This document shows positions 9,016-16,818 of a stretch of DNA of 64,000 nucleotides, piece after piece (within the stretch, counting starts at the first letter, position 1; each line of letters starts with the position of its first letter). The notes beneath the pieces are model-generated. The model saw only the letters and a program-made list of their open reading frames with translations, was not told where the DNA came from and made no database searches. This DNA is from Rhizobium sp. 9140. Lineage in GTDB: Bacteria; Pseudomonadota; Alphaproteobacteria; Rhizobiales; Rhizobiaceae. A program made the position numbers and the translations under genes. The stretch is from positions 1 to 64,000 of the forward strand of contig NZ_FJUR01000006.1 of NCBI RefSeq assembly GCF_900067135.1, in the 5' to 3' direction.

Positions 9016-9906
9016 GGCATGTCGGGCATCTCCAAGAGCCAGGTATCCCGGCTCTGCGAAGAGATCGATGACAAGGTCAAAGCCTTCCTCGACCGCCCCA
9101 TCGAGGGCGAGTGGCCATACCTCTGGATCGATGCCACCTACCTGAAGGTTCGTCGCGGCGGTCGCATCGTCTCTGTCGCGGTCATCATCGCCGTGGGTGT
9201 GAACACCGATGGCCGACGCGAGGTGCTCGGCATGGAAATCGGCACATCTGAGGCAGAAGCGATATGGACCGAGTTCCTACGCAAGTTGACCAGACGAGGC
9301 CTGCGCGGCGTCAAGCTCGTCGTCTCCGATGCGCATGAAGGCATCAAGGCAGCAGTGTCGAAGGTGCTCTCAGCCACCTGGCAGAGGTGCAGGGTTCACT
9401 TCATGCGCAATGCCTTGGCCCATGCCGGCAAGAGCGGACGGCGGGTCGTCTCCGCCTTCATCGCCACTGCCTTTGCCCAGGACACCCCGGAGGCGGCAAG
9501 CACCCAATGGCGTAACGTCGCCGACCAGATCAGGCCCAAGGTGCCGAAACTCGCCACGCTGATGGATAGTGCCGAACAGGACGTGCTCGCCTACATGACC
9601 TTTCCCAGGCAGCACTGGACCAAGCTCCACAGCACCAATCCGATCGAACGCCTCAACGGCGAGATTAAGCGCCGCACAGAGGTCGTCGGCATCTTTCCCA
9701 ACGATGACGCAATCGTCAGGCTCGTGGGAGCGCTGCTCCTCGAACAAAACGACGAGTGGGCTGTCCAGCGATCCCGCTACATGACACTTGAGACCATCGC
9801 CACGATGAGCGATGATCCGCTCATCAGCCTGCCAGCCGCAAGCTGACAATCATCCGGCCCTCTGGGATGAGCCGTGGTCGTCTAAGCTACACCACTCCGT
9901 GGGACA
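9016..9906 (+). mobile_element. Remnant of an IS256-family element (3' part)
   Basis: It contains the last two thirds of an IS256-type transposase and the right terminal region, where CACTCCGTGGGACACAATCC (about 9892-9911) is a plausible right inverted repeat. The left end and the first 120 or so codons are gone; the sequence starts at the ISL3 right end. The exact right boundary is estimated. Confidence 0.7.
9019..9846 (+). pseudogene. IS256-family transposase, N-terminally truncated
   Basis: 275 residues of a protein that is normally about 400. The segment begins at MSGISKSQVSRLCEEIDDKV, an internal helix-turn-helix of this family, followed by the DDE core: YLWIDATYLKVRRGG with the first Asp, LVVSDAHEGIKAAV with the second, and STNPIERLNGEIKRRTEVVG with the Glu. 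The C-terminus is complete. The N-terminal DNA-binding part is missing because the ISL3 element abuts it, so it should not support transposition. Confidence 0.88.
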
Positions 9907-9941
9907 CAATCCAACAGGTCATCGGGAGGGGCTTAGATCGA

Positions 9942-10964
9942 ATGGCTGCTGTGGTTTTGGAACTCGACGAGGACGGCGCGCGGTTTCGGCATGGTGCCGA
10001 GGAGCGAGAGGCTGACGGTCAGCTCGACACTCTTCTCGATCAGCGCGCTAGCGGAAGCCTGTCGGAGAAGAAGTTCCATCTGGCATTGGCTGACCTGGTC
10101 GAGCACTATCCGAATTATATTGATGGTCATGCGCATCTCGGCTTCGTGATGCTTGAGCGAGGCAAAGCCAAACAGGCGCTCGACGCCTGCGAACGAGGGC
10201 TAGGAATTGGCCTAGCGGCTATCCCGCGGACTTATCGGGGCCGCATCGAATGGTCCTGGTTGGAAAACCGGCCTTTCTTGCGCGCAGCTCATGGTGTCGC
10301 TCTTTGCTACCAGAAACTTGGTCGACGGGAGCAGGCAATCGAAATATTGGAGCATATGCTGCGCTGGAATCCGAGCGACAACCAGGGCATCCGCTACCTG
10401 ATCGGCTCGGAGTATTTGCGCACGGGCAACGAGAAGAAGGCCCAGAAGATCTTCAAGCAAGAGGCGGACAGCTACCCTCCTTATCGCTACGAGGCGGCCT
10501 TGGTTGAAATCATGTCTGGCAAAGTGGTTGAGGCCGCAACGATCCTGCGCCGGGCTTTTATCGAGAATCCGTACATTGCCGAGATCTTGACCGGCACGCC
10601 GAGCCCCTTGCCAATGGCCATCTGGCACGGATCGAACCTGTCGGAGCCCGAAACCGCAGAGGCCTATGCCGAACACTACGACGCTCTGTGGCGCTCGACT
10701 CCGGAAGCGGTTGCGTTTCTGCGCTGGCTCCATACCCATCCGAAGGTGATGCGTGAGCGCGCGGACATTTTTGTAATCAAGGAAGCGCTGCTCTGGGAAC
10801 AAGAGTTCGAAAAGCGCAGTGCATTGGGCGCCCAGGAGGAAGTGTTGATGGTCGCAATCGACGACAAGCTCTCGAAAGCGATCGTTATCGAAAAGCACGA
10901 TCGCCGGGGCCAACCCGTCAAACCCTGGCTCTATCCTCAACTGCAGCCGCGTTACGGGGAGTGA
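9942..10964 (+). CDS. TPR-repeat protein of unknown function, possibly N-terminally shortened
   Basis: 340 residues from the ATG at 9942, chosen for the GGGAGGGG ribosome site 10 bases upstream. The middle holds tetratricopeptide repeats: HLALADLVEHYPNYIDGHAH near residue 50, AHGVALCYQKLGRREQAIEI near 118, and GSEYLRTGNEKKAQKIFKQE near 160. No signal peptide or membrane segment is seen, so it is probably a cytoplasmic scaffold. The C-terminal 100 residues have no recognised motif. Its 5' side is the right end of the IS256 remnant, so the original N-terminus and promoter may have been lost. It may once have been adjacent to the unknown gene at 6388-7329, from which only mobile elements now separate it. 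Confidence 0.7.
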   Translation: MAAVVLELDEDGARFRHGAEEREADGQLDTLLDQRASGSLSEKKFHLALADLVEHYPNYIDGHAHLGFVMLERGKAKQALDACERGLGIGLAAIPRTYRGRIEWSWLENRPFLRAAHGVALCYQKLGRREQAIEILEHMLRWNPSDNQGIRYLIGSEYLRTGNEKKAQKIFKQEADSYPPYRYEAALVEIMSGKVVEAATILRRAFIENPYIAEILTGTPSPLPMAIWHGSNLSEPETAEAYAEHYDALWRSTPEAVAFLRWLHTHPKVMRERADIFVIKEALLWEQEFEKRSALGAQEEVLMVAIDDKLSKAIVIEKHDRRGQPVKPWLYPQLQPRYGE

Positions 10965-11468
10965 GACTGACGGCCGGCGCTAGACCTCGCTGCTTTAATT
11001 CCACTAAATGTTTGGCCTAGCCATCGAACCCAAACCGCCGGAGCTTCTACCACTCCCTCCCCTCACCCGGCGGGACTCGATCTGCCACCGCAGCGCGCTC
11101 CACCGGCATGCGAGCGGTCGGCTCGAAGCGCTCTAGAACCTTGTCGATCGCCGCAAGGATCCGTGCGCCTGGGAGCGTCCATGTTTGCTCCCGGGTGTCG
11201 CTCCCATCTTTTCGAGCTACATTGCTCCTAACGAGGCCTGCAGGCGCTCACTTGATGTATTCATGGTGCGATAATGATCTATGCTGGAATTGAGCGAGCT
11301 TCGGACGCCCCACTCTCACTGGCCCCCTCCCCCGCCTTGAAATACACCCTGCGGGGTGATATATGAATAAGCAGCTACGGACAGCGGGGCTTCTACTTCG
11401 GTAGTCGCCGTCAGCATGTGCGCCCTCGAGGCCGGTACACCACGGTAAGGCACACCCGCATTCCTTTC
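10965..11468. other. Intergenic stretch, no gene recognised
   Basis: About 500 bases after the TPR gene. Only short overlapping frames without ribosome sites are present and none gives a recognisable product. Confidence 0.5.
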
Positions 11469-11498
11469 AAAAGGCTCCTGCTCTGCTGGAGCCTTTTT
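11469..11498. terminator. Rho-independent terminator, bidirectional
   Basis: AAAAGGCTCC, a 9-base loop, then GGAGCCTTTTT. The stem is a perfect inverted repeat with a T-run on the plus strand and an A-run before it, so it can end transcription from both sides. On the minus strand it immediately follows the gene at 11502-12029. Confidence 0.8.
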
Positions 11499-11501
11499 CA
11501 T

Positions 11502-12029
11502 TCAGGGAATTCGTTTCGCTTCATACAAGCACTTGCGCAGAAGAGTGTGGATGTTGAAACGCCGCTTGATGCGGCTGAACGCCACCTCACGCGAATGGCA
11601 GCTGGTGATGACTAGATTGACGTCGGCAGTGATACCAGACGCCGGATAGAGGTAGAAAAACACGACCTGATGTGTTCCGTCTACGAGCCGGTGGATGCGG
11701 CCTGGTGCGACATCGATCACTGCAAAGTTCATGGCTCGATTTCGATCTGCCGACTCCCAAGAAAAGTAGTTCTGCTCGATCATACGATGGGCAAGCTCGG
11801 GCAACCCGAGCGAGAAAGCATATCTGTCTTCGCTGAACAGGCGCGGCTTGCCATTTTCATCGAACATGTCGTGCTGCCCGTGGTCGCAGCCGGTCGATAT
11901 GGTATGCAACCCGAACGAGATTGCGACACGCAGATCGGCGCCGTCTTTCCCTTTGCCCGGGACGGAAACAATCACCTCGCGCAGATGACGCAGATCACGT
12001 TTGATACCGGCAATCTCAATTTCGTTCAT
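11502..12029 (-). CDS. Hypothetical protein, 175 residues
   Basis: I do not recognise the family. The protein is soluble, with no signal peptide or membrane helix. It has a His/Asp-rich segment (TGCDHGQHDMFDENGKPRLF near residue 46) and a basic C-terminus (REVAFSRIKRRFNIHTLLRK). An AGGTAGCC stretch just before the ATG at 12029 is a modest ribosome site. It is followed by a good terminator at 11469-11498 and preceded by a zeta-toxin remnant on the same strand. Frame length and terminator placement support a real gene. Confidence 0.55.
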   Translation of the reverse strand: MNEIEIAGIKRDLRHLREVIVSVPGKGKDGADLRVAISFGLHTISTGCDHGQHDMFDENGKPRLFSEDRYAFSLGLPELAHRMIEQNYFSWESADRNRAMNFAVIDVAPGRIHRLVDGTHQVVFFYLYPASGITADVNLVITSCHSREVAFSRIKRRFNIHTLLRKCLYEAKRIP

Positions 12030-12035
12030 GGCTAC

Positions 12036-12236
12036 CTACCACTTCACGCTGTGGCGTAGGCAGACATGTCCTTTTTGACAGCCGACATACCTGGCGTCCA
12101 CGTTTCCTGTGCCCGGGCTGCTCCCAGCGAGACCTAAGGGTGCTCTACAAGTGCCGCAAGCCTCCAGTTTCGCATTCGCCGACGTCTTACCCGATCTGTT
12201 ACGACCGCCGAGAATAATGCAGGTGGGCTGGGGCAA
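12036..12236 (-). pseudogene. Zeta-toxin-like kinase, remnant of the N-terminus
   Basis: From a TTG at 12236 the frame reads MPQPTCIILGGRNRSGKTSA, a P-loop (GGRNRSGKT) at the very N-terminus as in zeta-type toxin kinases, which phosphorylate UDP-N-acetylglucosamine. After NAKLEA the family resemblance stops and the remaining 40 residues look unrelated, so only about 25 residues survive. The start lies 12 bases downstream of a small antitoxin-like gene. Assignment rests on the P-loop position and the two-gene arrangement; another small kinase family is possible. Confidence 0.55.
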
Positions 12237-12248
12237 AGAGTTCAGACC

Positions 12249-12416
12249 TCAGGCGGCAGAGACGCGCTTGCTCTGCGCGTGTTTCGCCTGATCCTCGGCT
12301 TCATCTTTAAGGTCACGAGTGGAGAGCGGCAGGCCCAAACGACGGCTCTCGGCAATCGCTTCGCGGCCGATCTGCTTCAGGCCTTCCTTGTTCTCGTCAA
12401 ACTTCTTCAAGAGCAT
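12249..12416 (-). CDS. Small antitoxin-like protein (55 residues) upstream of the zeta-toxin remnant
   Basis: A short frame from ATG 12416 to TGA 12249, preceded by CTAGGAGACCGCAA, a good ribosome site. The product begins MLLKKFDENKEGLKQIGREA, is highly charged and helical, and ends SKRVSAA. Position and size fit the antitoxin of a zeta-type toxin-antitoxin operon. A perfect inverted repeat (12461-12479) lies upstream as a possible autoregulatory operator. Since the toxin is destroyed, this is an orphan antitoxin. The reading is inference from context. Confidence 0.55.
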   Translation of the reverse strand: MLLKKFDENKEGLKQIGREAIAESRRLGLPLSTRDLKDEAEDQAKHAQSKRVSAA

Positions 12417-12460
12417 TTGCGGTCTCCTAGAGAAAGGATATAGCGCAGAGCAACCCCATC

Positions 12461-12479
12461 CGCAAATCAGGGATTTGCG
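12461..12479. promoter_or_regulatory. Inverted repeat, candidate toxin-antitoxin operator
   Basis: CGCAAATC-AGG-GATTTGCG is a perfect 8 bp inverted repeat with a 3-base centre, 45 bases upstream of the small antitoxin start and close to a possible promoter (TTGCTC/TATATC on the minus strand). Confidence 0.5.
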
Positions 12480-12613
12480 ATTTAATGAGACGCTCCCAAA
12501 GAGGACAAATCAGACGCCAGGCGACGCGATCAAGTTGCGGATCTGCTCTTTTCGCGTGTAGAAAGGGGATGGTGCCCTTTTGAATCCGCTGCACCGAAAA
12601 GGATGATCACGCC

Positions 12614-12961
12614 ATGACAGACGAAGTTGTCGACCTTTCGAAAACGCTGGTTTGGACTGTTGGAATGATCACCCAAGCCGGTCCTGATGAACGTGAGAGA
12701 GTAGCTAATGCTTATCGCGAAGCGCGGGACCTGGTTGCGCAGATCCCCAAAACCGACGAAGGCGCACGGCCTCGTATTGTCGCTTGCTTCCATCGCTCGG
12801 ATAAATACCGCGCTGTCGAAGATATAGCCTGCGTTGGCTGGATCCTCACGGCGATCGAGGAACGCGTCAATGAAGGCGACCTTCCCGATTGGAGAAAGCT
12901 TCGCAAGGTCGTGAAGAACGCGGTGAAGCTCCTGTCGGCCCCTGCCCCGACGCTTCACTGA
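12614..12961 (+). CDS. Hypothetical protein, 115 residues
   Basis: A compact, charged protein starting MTDEVVDLSKTLVWTVGMIT, preceded by AAAAGGATGATCACGCC. It has no membrane segment. The C-terminal part (DWRKLRKVVKNAVKLLSAPA) is basic and helical. The family is not recognised. An antisense frame of similar length overlaps it but lacks a ribosome site and has a less natural composition. Confidence 0.55.
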   Translation: MTDEVVDLSKTLVWTVGMITQAGPDERERVANAYREARDLVAQIPKTDEGARPRIVACFHRSDKYRAVEDIACVGWILTAIEERVNEGDLPDWRKLRKVVKNAVKLLSAPAPTLH

Positions 12962-14223
12962 ATGCAGTCATCTCCGGCGCATATCCGATGGTTAGACATG
13001 GCTTATGGCGGGTGATGCGGAACCATTTTGGCGGGGGAAGTCGGTTCCGGCTTCCGCTTCGCGGCGTTGACTTGAGATCAGCGGCGACAGCGCCGCTTCA
13101 TCAGCCCGGAAAGCAGAGGCCCCTCCCATGAATGAGCTGTTTTTCGGTCATGGAGTTTTCTGACCGAGGCGACGCCATGTTCGGCGGCAGTGCCGCCGAC
13201 TGGTGGAAGCCTACCTTTGGTGCGCTGCCAGCATTCTAACGCTTTTATGGGGCTGGTTCAGAAGAGCCGGCCTTGTCGCCGTTCAGCCGATCGCGATCCC
13301 TGCCAATCCAGCGGGCGCGGGCCGCCCGATGGGAGCCCGCCCCCTCCCCTAGCGCTCTCTTCCCGCTCAGTCGGCTGTAACGGTGAAACTCGGCAGATCG
13401 AGCAGGAGGGATTGTTCGGCCCTACACTCTGGCCGGGCTGCGCGGTCTGCGCCACTCAAAAGGTTTCGAACAGATGGTAAGGGTCTCAGTGCCGGAACTC
13501 CCCTGCCCTATAAAACGCCCCCGATGTCAACGAAGTCGGTGCTAACGGCGGCATATTCCGCTGCGCTCATCGAATGGAACAGCAAACACCGACCAGGGGC
13601 CGCAGTCTTCTTGGCGATCCCAGCGACCGAAGGGAATATCTTCTGGAATAGAGGCGAGTCGATCTCCTCAATCCCCGGGCGTTTGCACCGCCGCCAATGT
13701 CAAAGCCGTGGAAGTCAAGCATGATCACGAACTTGAACGGCCTTACCCGGCCGATCAACTTGCCGCAGCCGTGAAACTCGACATGCGCGCGAAAAAAGTG
13801 CCGACAGCCCGCCCTACTCCGGCTTATCTGATACCGATCGCCGATATGAGGCGTTCGCGTCCTCCCTCTCGCACTCTTCACCCGCCTCTGCCCCAACATT
13901 TCGCCAATACCTGAGATGACTGGCTGCTTATCGCCCGTCCGGCCAAACACACTAGCGTAGGGACCGCGCAGGAAACGAATTGGCAGTGTTGGGGATGTGG
14001 ATCGGATGAGGCTGAAGAGGTAGCCGGTGAGAGACTATCCGCTGGATGATTCCCTCACGAGGTGCGCACCGATATATACGACGCGTGCGTCAGTTTGGGT
14101 CGATGGGGTTTTGTAAAGGAACCAAACCAAAATTGGTGATTTGAACAACAGCGCGTCAGCCCGTGCGCGGGTATGTAGGATCTGTAGTGACTAACCTGTT
14201 GTCGCTACTACAGAATTCAGAGA
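12962..14223. other. 1.26 kb stretch upstream of repABC, no gene recognised
   Basis: Only short, mutually overlapping frames on both strands, none with a good ribosome site or recognisable product. A plus-strand stretch near 13700-13850 (EVKHDHELERPYPADQLAAA) looks protein-like but is not continuous with a credible start. It may hold decayed genes. No iteron array is visible. Confidence 0.5.
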
Positions 14224-14239
14224 TTTGACGGCAGTCAAC
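14224..14239 (-). promoter_or_regulatory. parS: Candidate parS centromere site 1
   Basis: Read on the minus strand the site is GTTGACTGCCGTCAAA, which fits the GTTNNCNGCNGNNAAC pattern described for repABC centromeres with one mismatch at the last base. It lies 160 bases upstream of repA. A second site with the same core lies between repA and repB. Confidence 0.7.
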
Positions 14240-14380
14240 CGGTGGCGCAAGGCTTCATTCGCTATCCGCGCGCCGCCAAAACATAGCTTCTTTAGCCCCT
14301 CATGGGTCTTAAGGTTTTGTTAACTTAATTTTCCTTGCTGGAATCAGAGAATCGGAGATAATGACGGCATATCCTCAGTT

Positions 14381-14396
14381 TCGGTAATTCTACCGA
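14381..14396. promoter_or_regulatory. Inverted repeat directly upstream of repA
   Basis: TCGGTA-ATTC-TACCGA, a perfect 6 bp inverted repeat ending 4 bases before the repA start codon. By position it may be an operator for RepA autoregulation or a translation-affecting hairpin. Function is inferred from location only. Confidence 0.45.
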
Positions 14397-14400
14397 CAGA

Positions 14401-15606
14401 ATGGTCAACGACTCTATGAACGCGTTCTCACTTCCTTCGTTCGAACTGGACGACAAGATACTGATGCAAGGTGCGGAAATCTCTCGCAGGCTTAACCAGC
14501 TGCGGCTGGAGAATTTCCCGCCGAGCGCGAAGAAAACCTTGCGGCAGTTTTCTGTGGGCGAGGTTGCCCACTACCTCGGCGTTACGCCGAGCAATCTGAA
14601 ACGGCTTTATCTGGACGGTAAGGGACCGATCCCGACCACAATGTCGGGGAACAGGAAGTACTACACGGCCGAGCAGATGTTGGAGCTGCGGCAGTACCTC
14701 GCGGAAACCGGGAAGAGCGAAGCCAAGAGATACCTCCCACAGCGAAAGCCGGGCGACAAGCTTCAGGTCATTGCCGTCGTGAACTTCAAGGGTGGTAGCG
14801 GCAAAACGACGACTGCTGCCCACCTAGCCCAGCATCTTGCGCTTACGGGCCATCGAGTTCTTGCCATCGACCTCGATCCGCAGGCTTCGCTCTCGGCTCT
14901 GCATGGCTTTCAGCCCGAACTCGATCAAAACCCGTCGCTCTACGATACGATCCGATTCGACGAGCGGAAGCCGATTGCGGATGTGATCTTACCAACCAAT
15001 TTCCCTGGCCTCGACATCATCCCGGCGAATCTCGAGCTTCAGGAGTACGAATACGATACTCCGCTCGCGATGCAGGCCGGCAGCGAGGGCAAGCGGTTTT
15101 TCACACGACTTGGCAAGGCCCTCATGGACGTCGATGATCGTTACGATGTTGTGATCATCGATTGTCCGCCGCAGCTAGGATATCTGTCGTTGACTGCCCT
15201 CACCGCCTCAACATCGGTTCTGATTACCGTCCACCCCCAAATGCTGGACCTGATGTCCATGAGCCAGTTCTTGCTGATGCTCGGCAACATCACGAAGACC
15301 ATCAAGGCGGCCGGTGCTGACGTAAGGCTTGATTGGCTACGCTACCTGATCACCCGTTTTGAGCCGCAAGACGTGCCTCAGGTTCAAATGCTTGGCTTCA
15401 TGCAATCAATGCTCGCCGAGGAAATCCTAAAGACGCCGATGGTAAAGACGACTGCGATCTCTGACGCCGGATTGACCAAGCGGAGTCTTTACGAGTTAGA
15501 ACGATCTAATTTTACCCGAGGGACTTACGACCGCGCCATCGAATGTATGGATGCCGTGAATTTTGAAATTCAGGGGCTTATCCATCGAGCATGGGGGAGA
15601 ATGTAA
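14401..15606 (+). CDS. repA: RepA, ParA-type partition ATPase of the repABC replicon
   Basis: A 401-residue protein. Residues 45-115 form the N-terminal DNA-binding part (FSVGEVAHYLGVTPSNLKRL). The ATPase core has the deviant Walker A KGGSGKTTT near residue 131, DLDPQASLS near 158, and the Walker B-like VVIIDCPPQLGYLSL near 250. RepA drives plasmid segregation together with RepB and parS and, with RepB, represses the operon. The start could be the ATG at 14401 or the in-frame ATG at 14416, which gives the more typical MNAF start; neither has a strong ribosome site. repB follows after 71 bases, which hold a parS site. Confidence 0.95.
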   Translation: MVNDSMNAFSLPSFELDDKILMQGAEISRRLNQLRLENFPPSAKKTLRQFSVGEVAHYLGVTPSNLKRLYLDGKGPIPTTMSGNRKYYTAEQMLELRQYLAETGKSEAKRYLPQRKPGDKLQVIAVVNFKGGSGKTTTAAHLAQHLALTGHRVLAIDLDPQASLSALHGFQPELDQNPSLYDTIRFDERKPIADVILPTNFPGLDIIPANLELQEYEYDTPLAMQAGSEGKRFFTRLGKALMDVDDRYDVVIIDCPPQLGYLSLTALTASTSVLITVHPQMLDLMSMSQFLLMLGNITKTIKAAGADVRLDWLRYLITRFEPQDVPQVQMLGFMQSMLAEEILKTPMVKTTAISDAGLTKRSLYELERSNFTRGTYDRAIECMDAVNFEIQGLIHRAWGRM

Positions 15607-15609
15607 CGT

Positions 15610-15625
15610 GTTGACCGCCGTCAAA
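15610..15625 (+). promoter_or_regulatory. parS: Candidate parS centromere site 2
   Basis: GTTGACCGCCGTCAAA, a 16 bp near-palindrome matching the repABC centromere pattern except for the last base. It sits 4 bases after the repA stop, in the repA-repB gap, a known place for parS in this plasmid family. The core TTGACnGCCGTCAA is shared with the site at 14224-14239. Confidence 0.75.
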
Positions 15626-15677
15626 ATCCAGAAGTTTCTTCGTAGAATCAACCGCTTAGCGATCCGAGGATAACAAG

Positions 15678-16658
15678 ATGGCGCGGAAGAACCCATTTAT
15701 GAACGTCATGAGCGAGGAAGCGCCGGATAACTCCAAGGCTATCCTCGAATATACGAACAAGGGGGCCTCGAAGTCGCTTATCCATTCTTTGGACGAGATG
15801 GCCGCGCAGGCAGATCGCTTTCTAGAAGGAGAGACTGTTGTCGAGCTCGATCCCGCTACCATCGACGATTCATTTATTCGGGACCGCCTCGAAGACGACC
15901 CGGCAGATTTCGACGAGCTTCTGTCAGCAATCCGAGATCGCGGGCAGGACACTCCTATCCTTGTGAGGCCGCACCCGTCAGCCACGGGGCGGTACATGGT
16001 GGTATTCGGGCACAGACGCCTTCGTGCGGCCAAGGCGCTCGAACGGAAAGTGCGTGCGGTCGTCAAAGACCTCAAAGACAGTGATCACCTCGTCGCCCAG
16101 GGTCAAGAGAACTCCGCACGGGCGAACCTGTCGTTTATCGAGAAGGCAATCTTCGCTGCAGAGATTGCCCGTCGTCAGTTCGATGGCGACAACGCGATTG
16201 TCCTTTCCGCCCTGTCTATAGACCGGGCAACGCTGTCGAAGATGCTGGCCGTCTCGACCATTCCCAAACTGGTGCTTGATGCCGTCGGTGCTGCCAAGGG
16301 CATCGGGAGGGATCGCTGGTACGAACTCAAGAACCTGTTAGAGCGTCCATCGACTCTTGAGAAAGCACTGAACTTCATTGAGACCGCCGACTTCAAAGCG
16401 AATGGCGGCGACGACCGTTTCAATGCACTACTGGCTTTCTTGAAGGCAGTCGGGAAGCAGGGCAGTCCTAAGGCGATTAGGACCCAGAGGTGGTCGTCAG
16501 AAGACAAAGCCGTATCAGCCTATATCAAGGCGGACGCAAAGACGTACACCTTTGCCCTAAAAGCGCGGGATGCCGCGGGCTTCGGCGATTTCATCGCTGA
16601 CAGCCTGGGAGACTTGTACCAAGCTTACCGGAACAAATTGGATCAACAAGGAGAGTAA
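15678..16658 (+). CDS. repB: RepB, ParB-type centromere-binding protein
   Basis: A 326-residue protein with the ParB layout. The N-terminal ParB/Srx-like nuclease fold spans residues 60-160 (TPILVRPHPSATGRYMVVFG, then HRRLRAAKALERKVRA) and carries the E-N-x-x-R-A-x-L-S motif (ENSARANLSFIEKAIFA near 148). A helix-turn-helix follows (ALSIDRATLSKMLAVSTIPK near 177). RepB binds parS and contacts RepA for segregation. The start is set by GAGGATAACAAG just before the ATG. The repC gene follows after a 160-base gap that encodes an antisense RNA. Confidence 0.94.
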   Translation: MARKNPFMNVMSEEAPDNSKAILEYTNKGASKSLIHSLDEMAAQADRFLEGETVVELDPATIDDSFIRDRLEDDPADFDELLSAIRDRGQDTPILVRPHPSATGRYMVVFGHRRLRAAKALERKVRAVVKDLKDSDHLVAQGQENSARANLSFIEKAIFAAEIARRQFDGDNAIVLSALSIDRATLSKMLAVSTIPKLVLDAVGAAKGIGRDRWYELKNLLERPSTLEKALNFIETADFKANGGDDRFNALLAFLKAVGKQGSPKAIRTQRWSSEDKAVSAYIKADAKTYTFALKARDAAGFGDFIADSLGDLYQAYRNKLDQQGE

Positions 16659-16664
16659 TCAGCA

Positions 16665-16760
16665 AAAAGAAAAAGGCCCCCAAACGACCGAAGTCGTGGA
16701 AGCCCTTCTCGTATTCCCTAAGCAAGAATGAGAATCGCATTTCCATGAATCCCAGTCAAG
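16665..16760 (-). ncRNA. incA: Antisense counter-transcribed RNA (incA/ctRNA) between repB and repC
   Basis: The repB-repC gap is highly conserved in position among repABC plasmids and encodes a small minus-strand RNA that represses RepC synthesis. Here the minus strand ends in a GC-rich hairpin segment followed by a T-run (GGGGGCCTTTTTCTTTTTGC, about 16664-16683), the expected intrinsic terminator. The 5' end is estimated. It would set copy number and incompatibility. Confidence 0.7.
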
Positions 16761-16818
16761 AGTCCTTGGCATCGTATTGGTGAGCGGATTTCTTTTGCCT
16801 GAAGAAAGGTGAAGGAAT

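Noticed and set aside
7341..9137. 598-residue open frame antisense to the ISL3 transposase
   Set aside because: It mirrors the transposase codons in a GC-rich gene and runs past the IS border; no family features.
12530..12958. Minus-strand 142-residue frame opposite the hypothetical gene at 12614
   Set aside because: No ribosome site and weaker composition than the plus-strand frame.
13190..13950. Several 60-130 residue frames in the space before repA
   Set aside because: They overlap each other on both strands, lack ribosome sites and show no recognisable domain.
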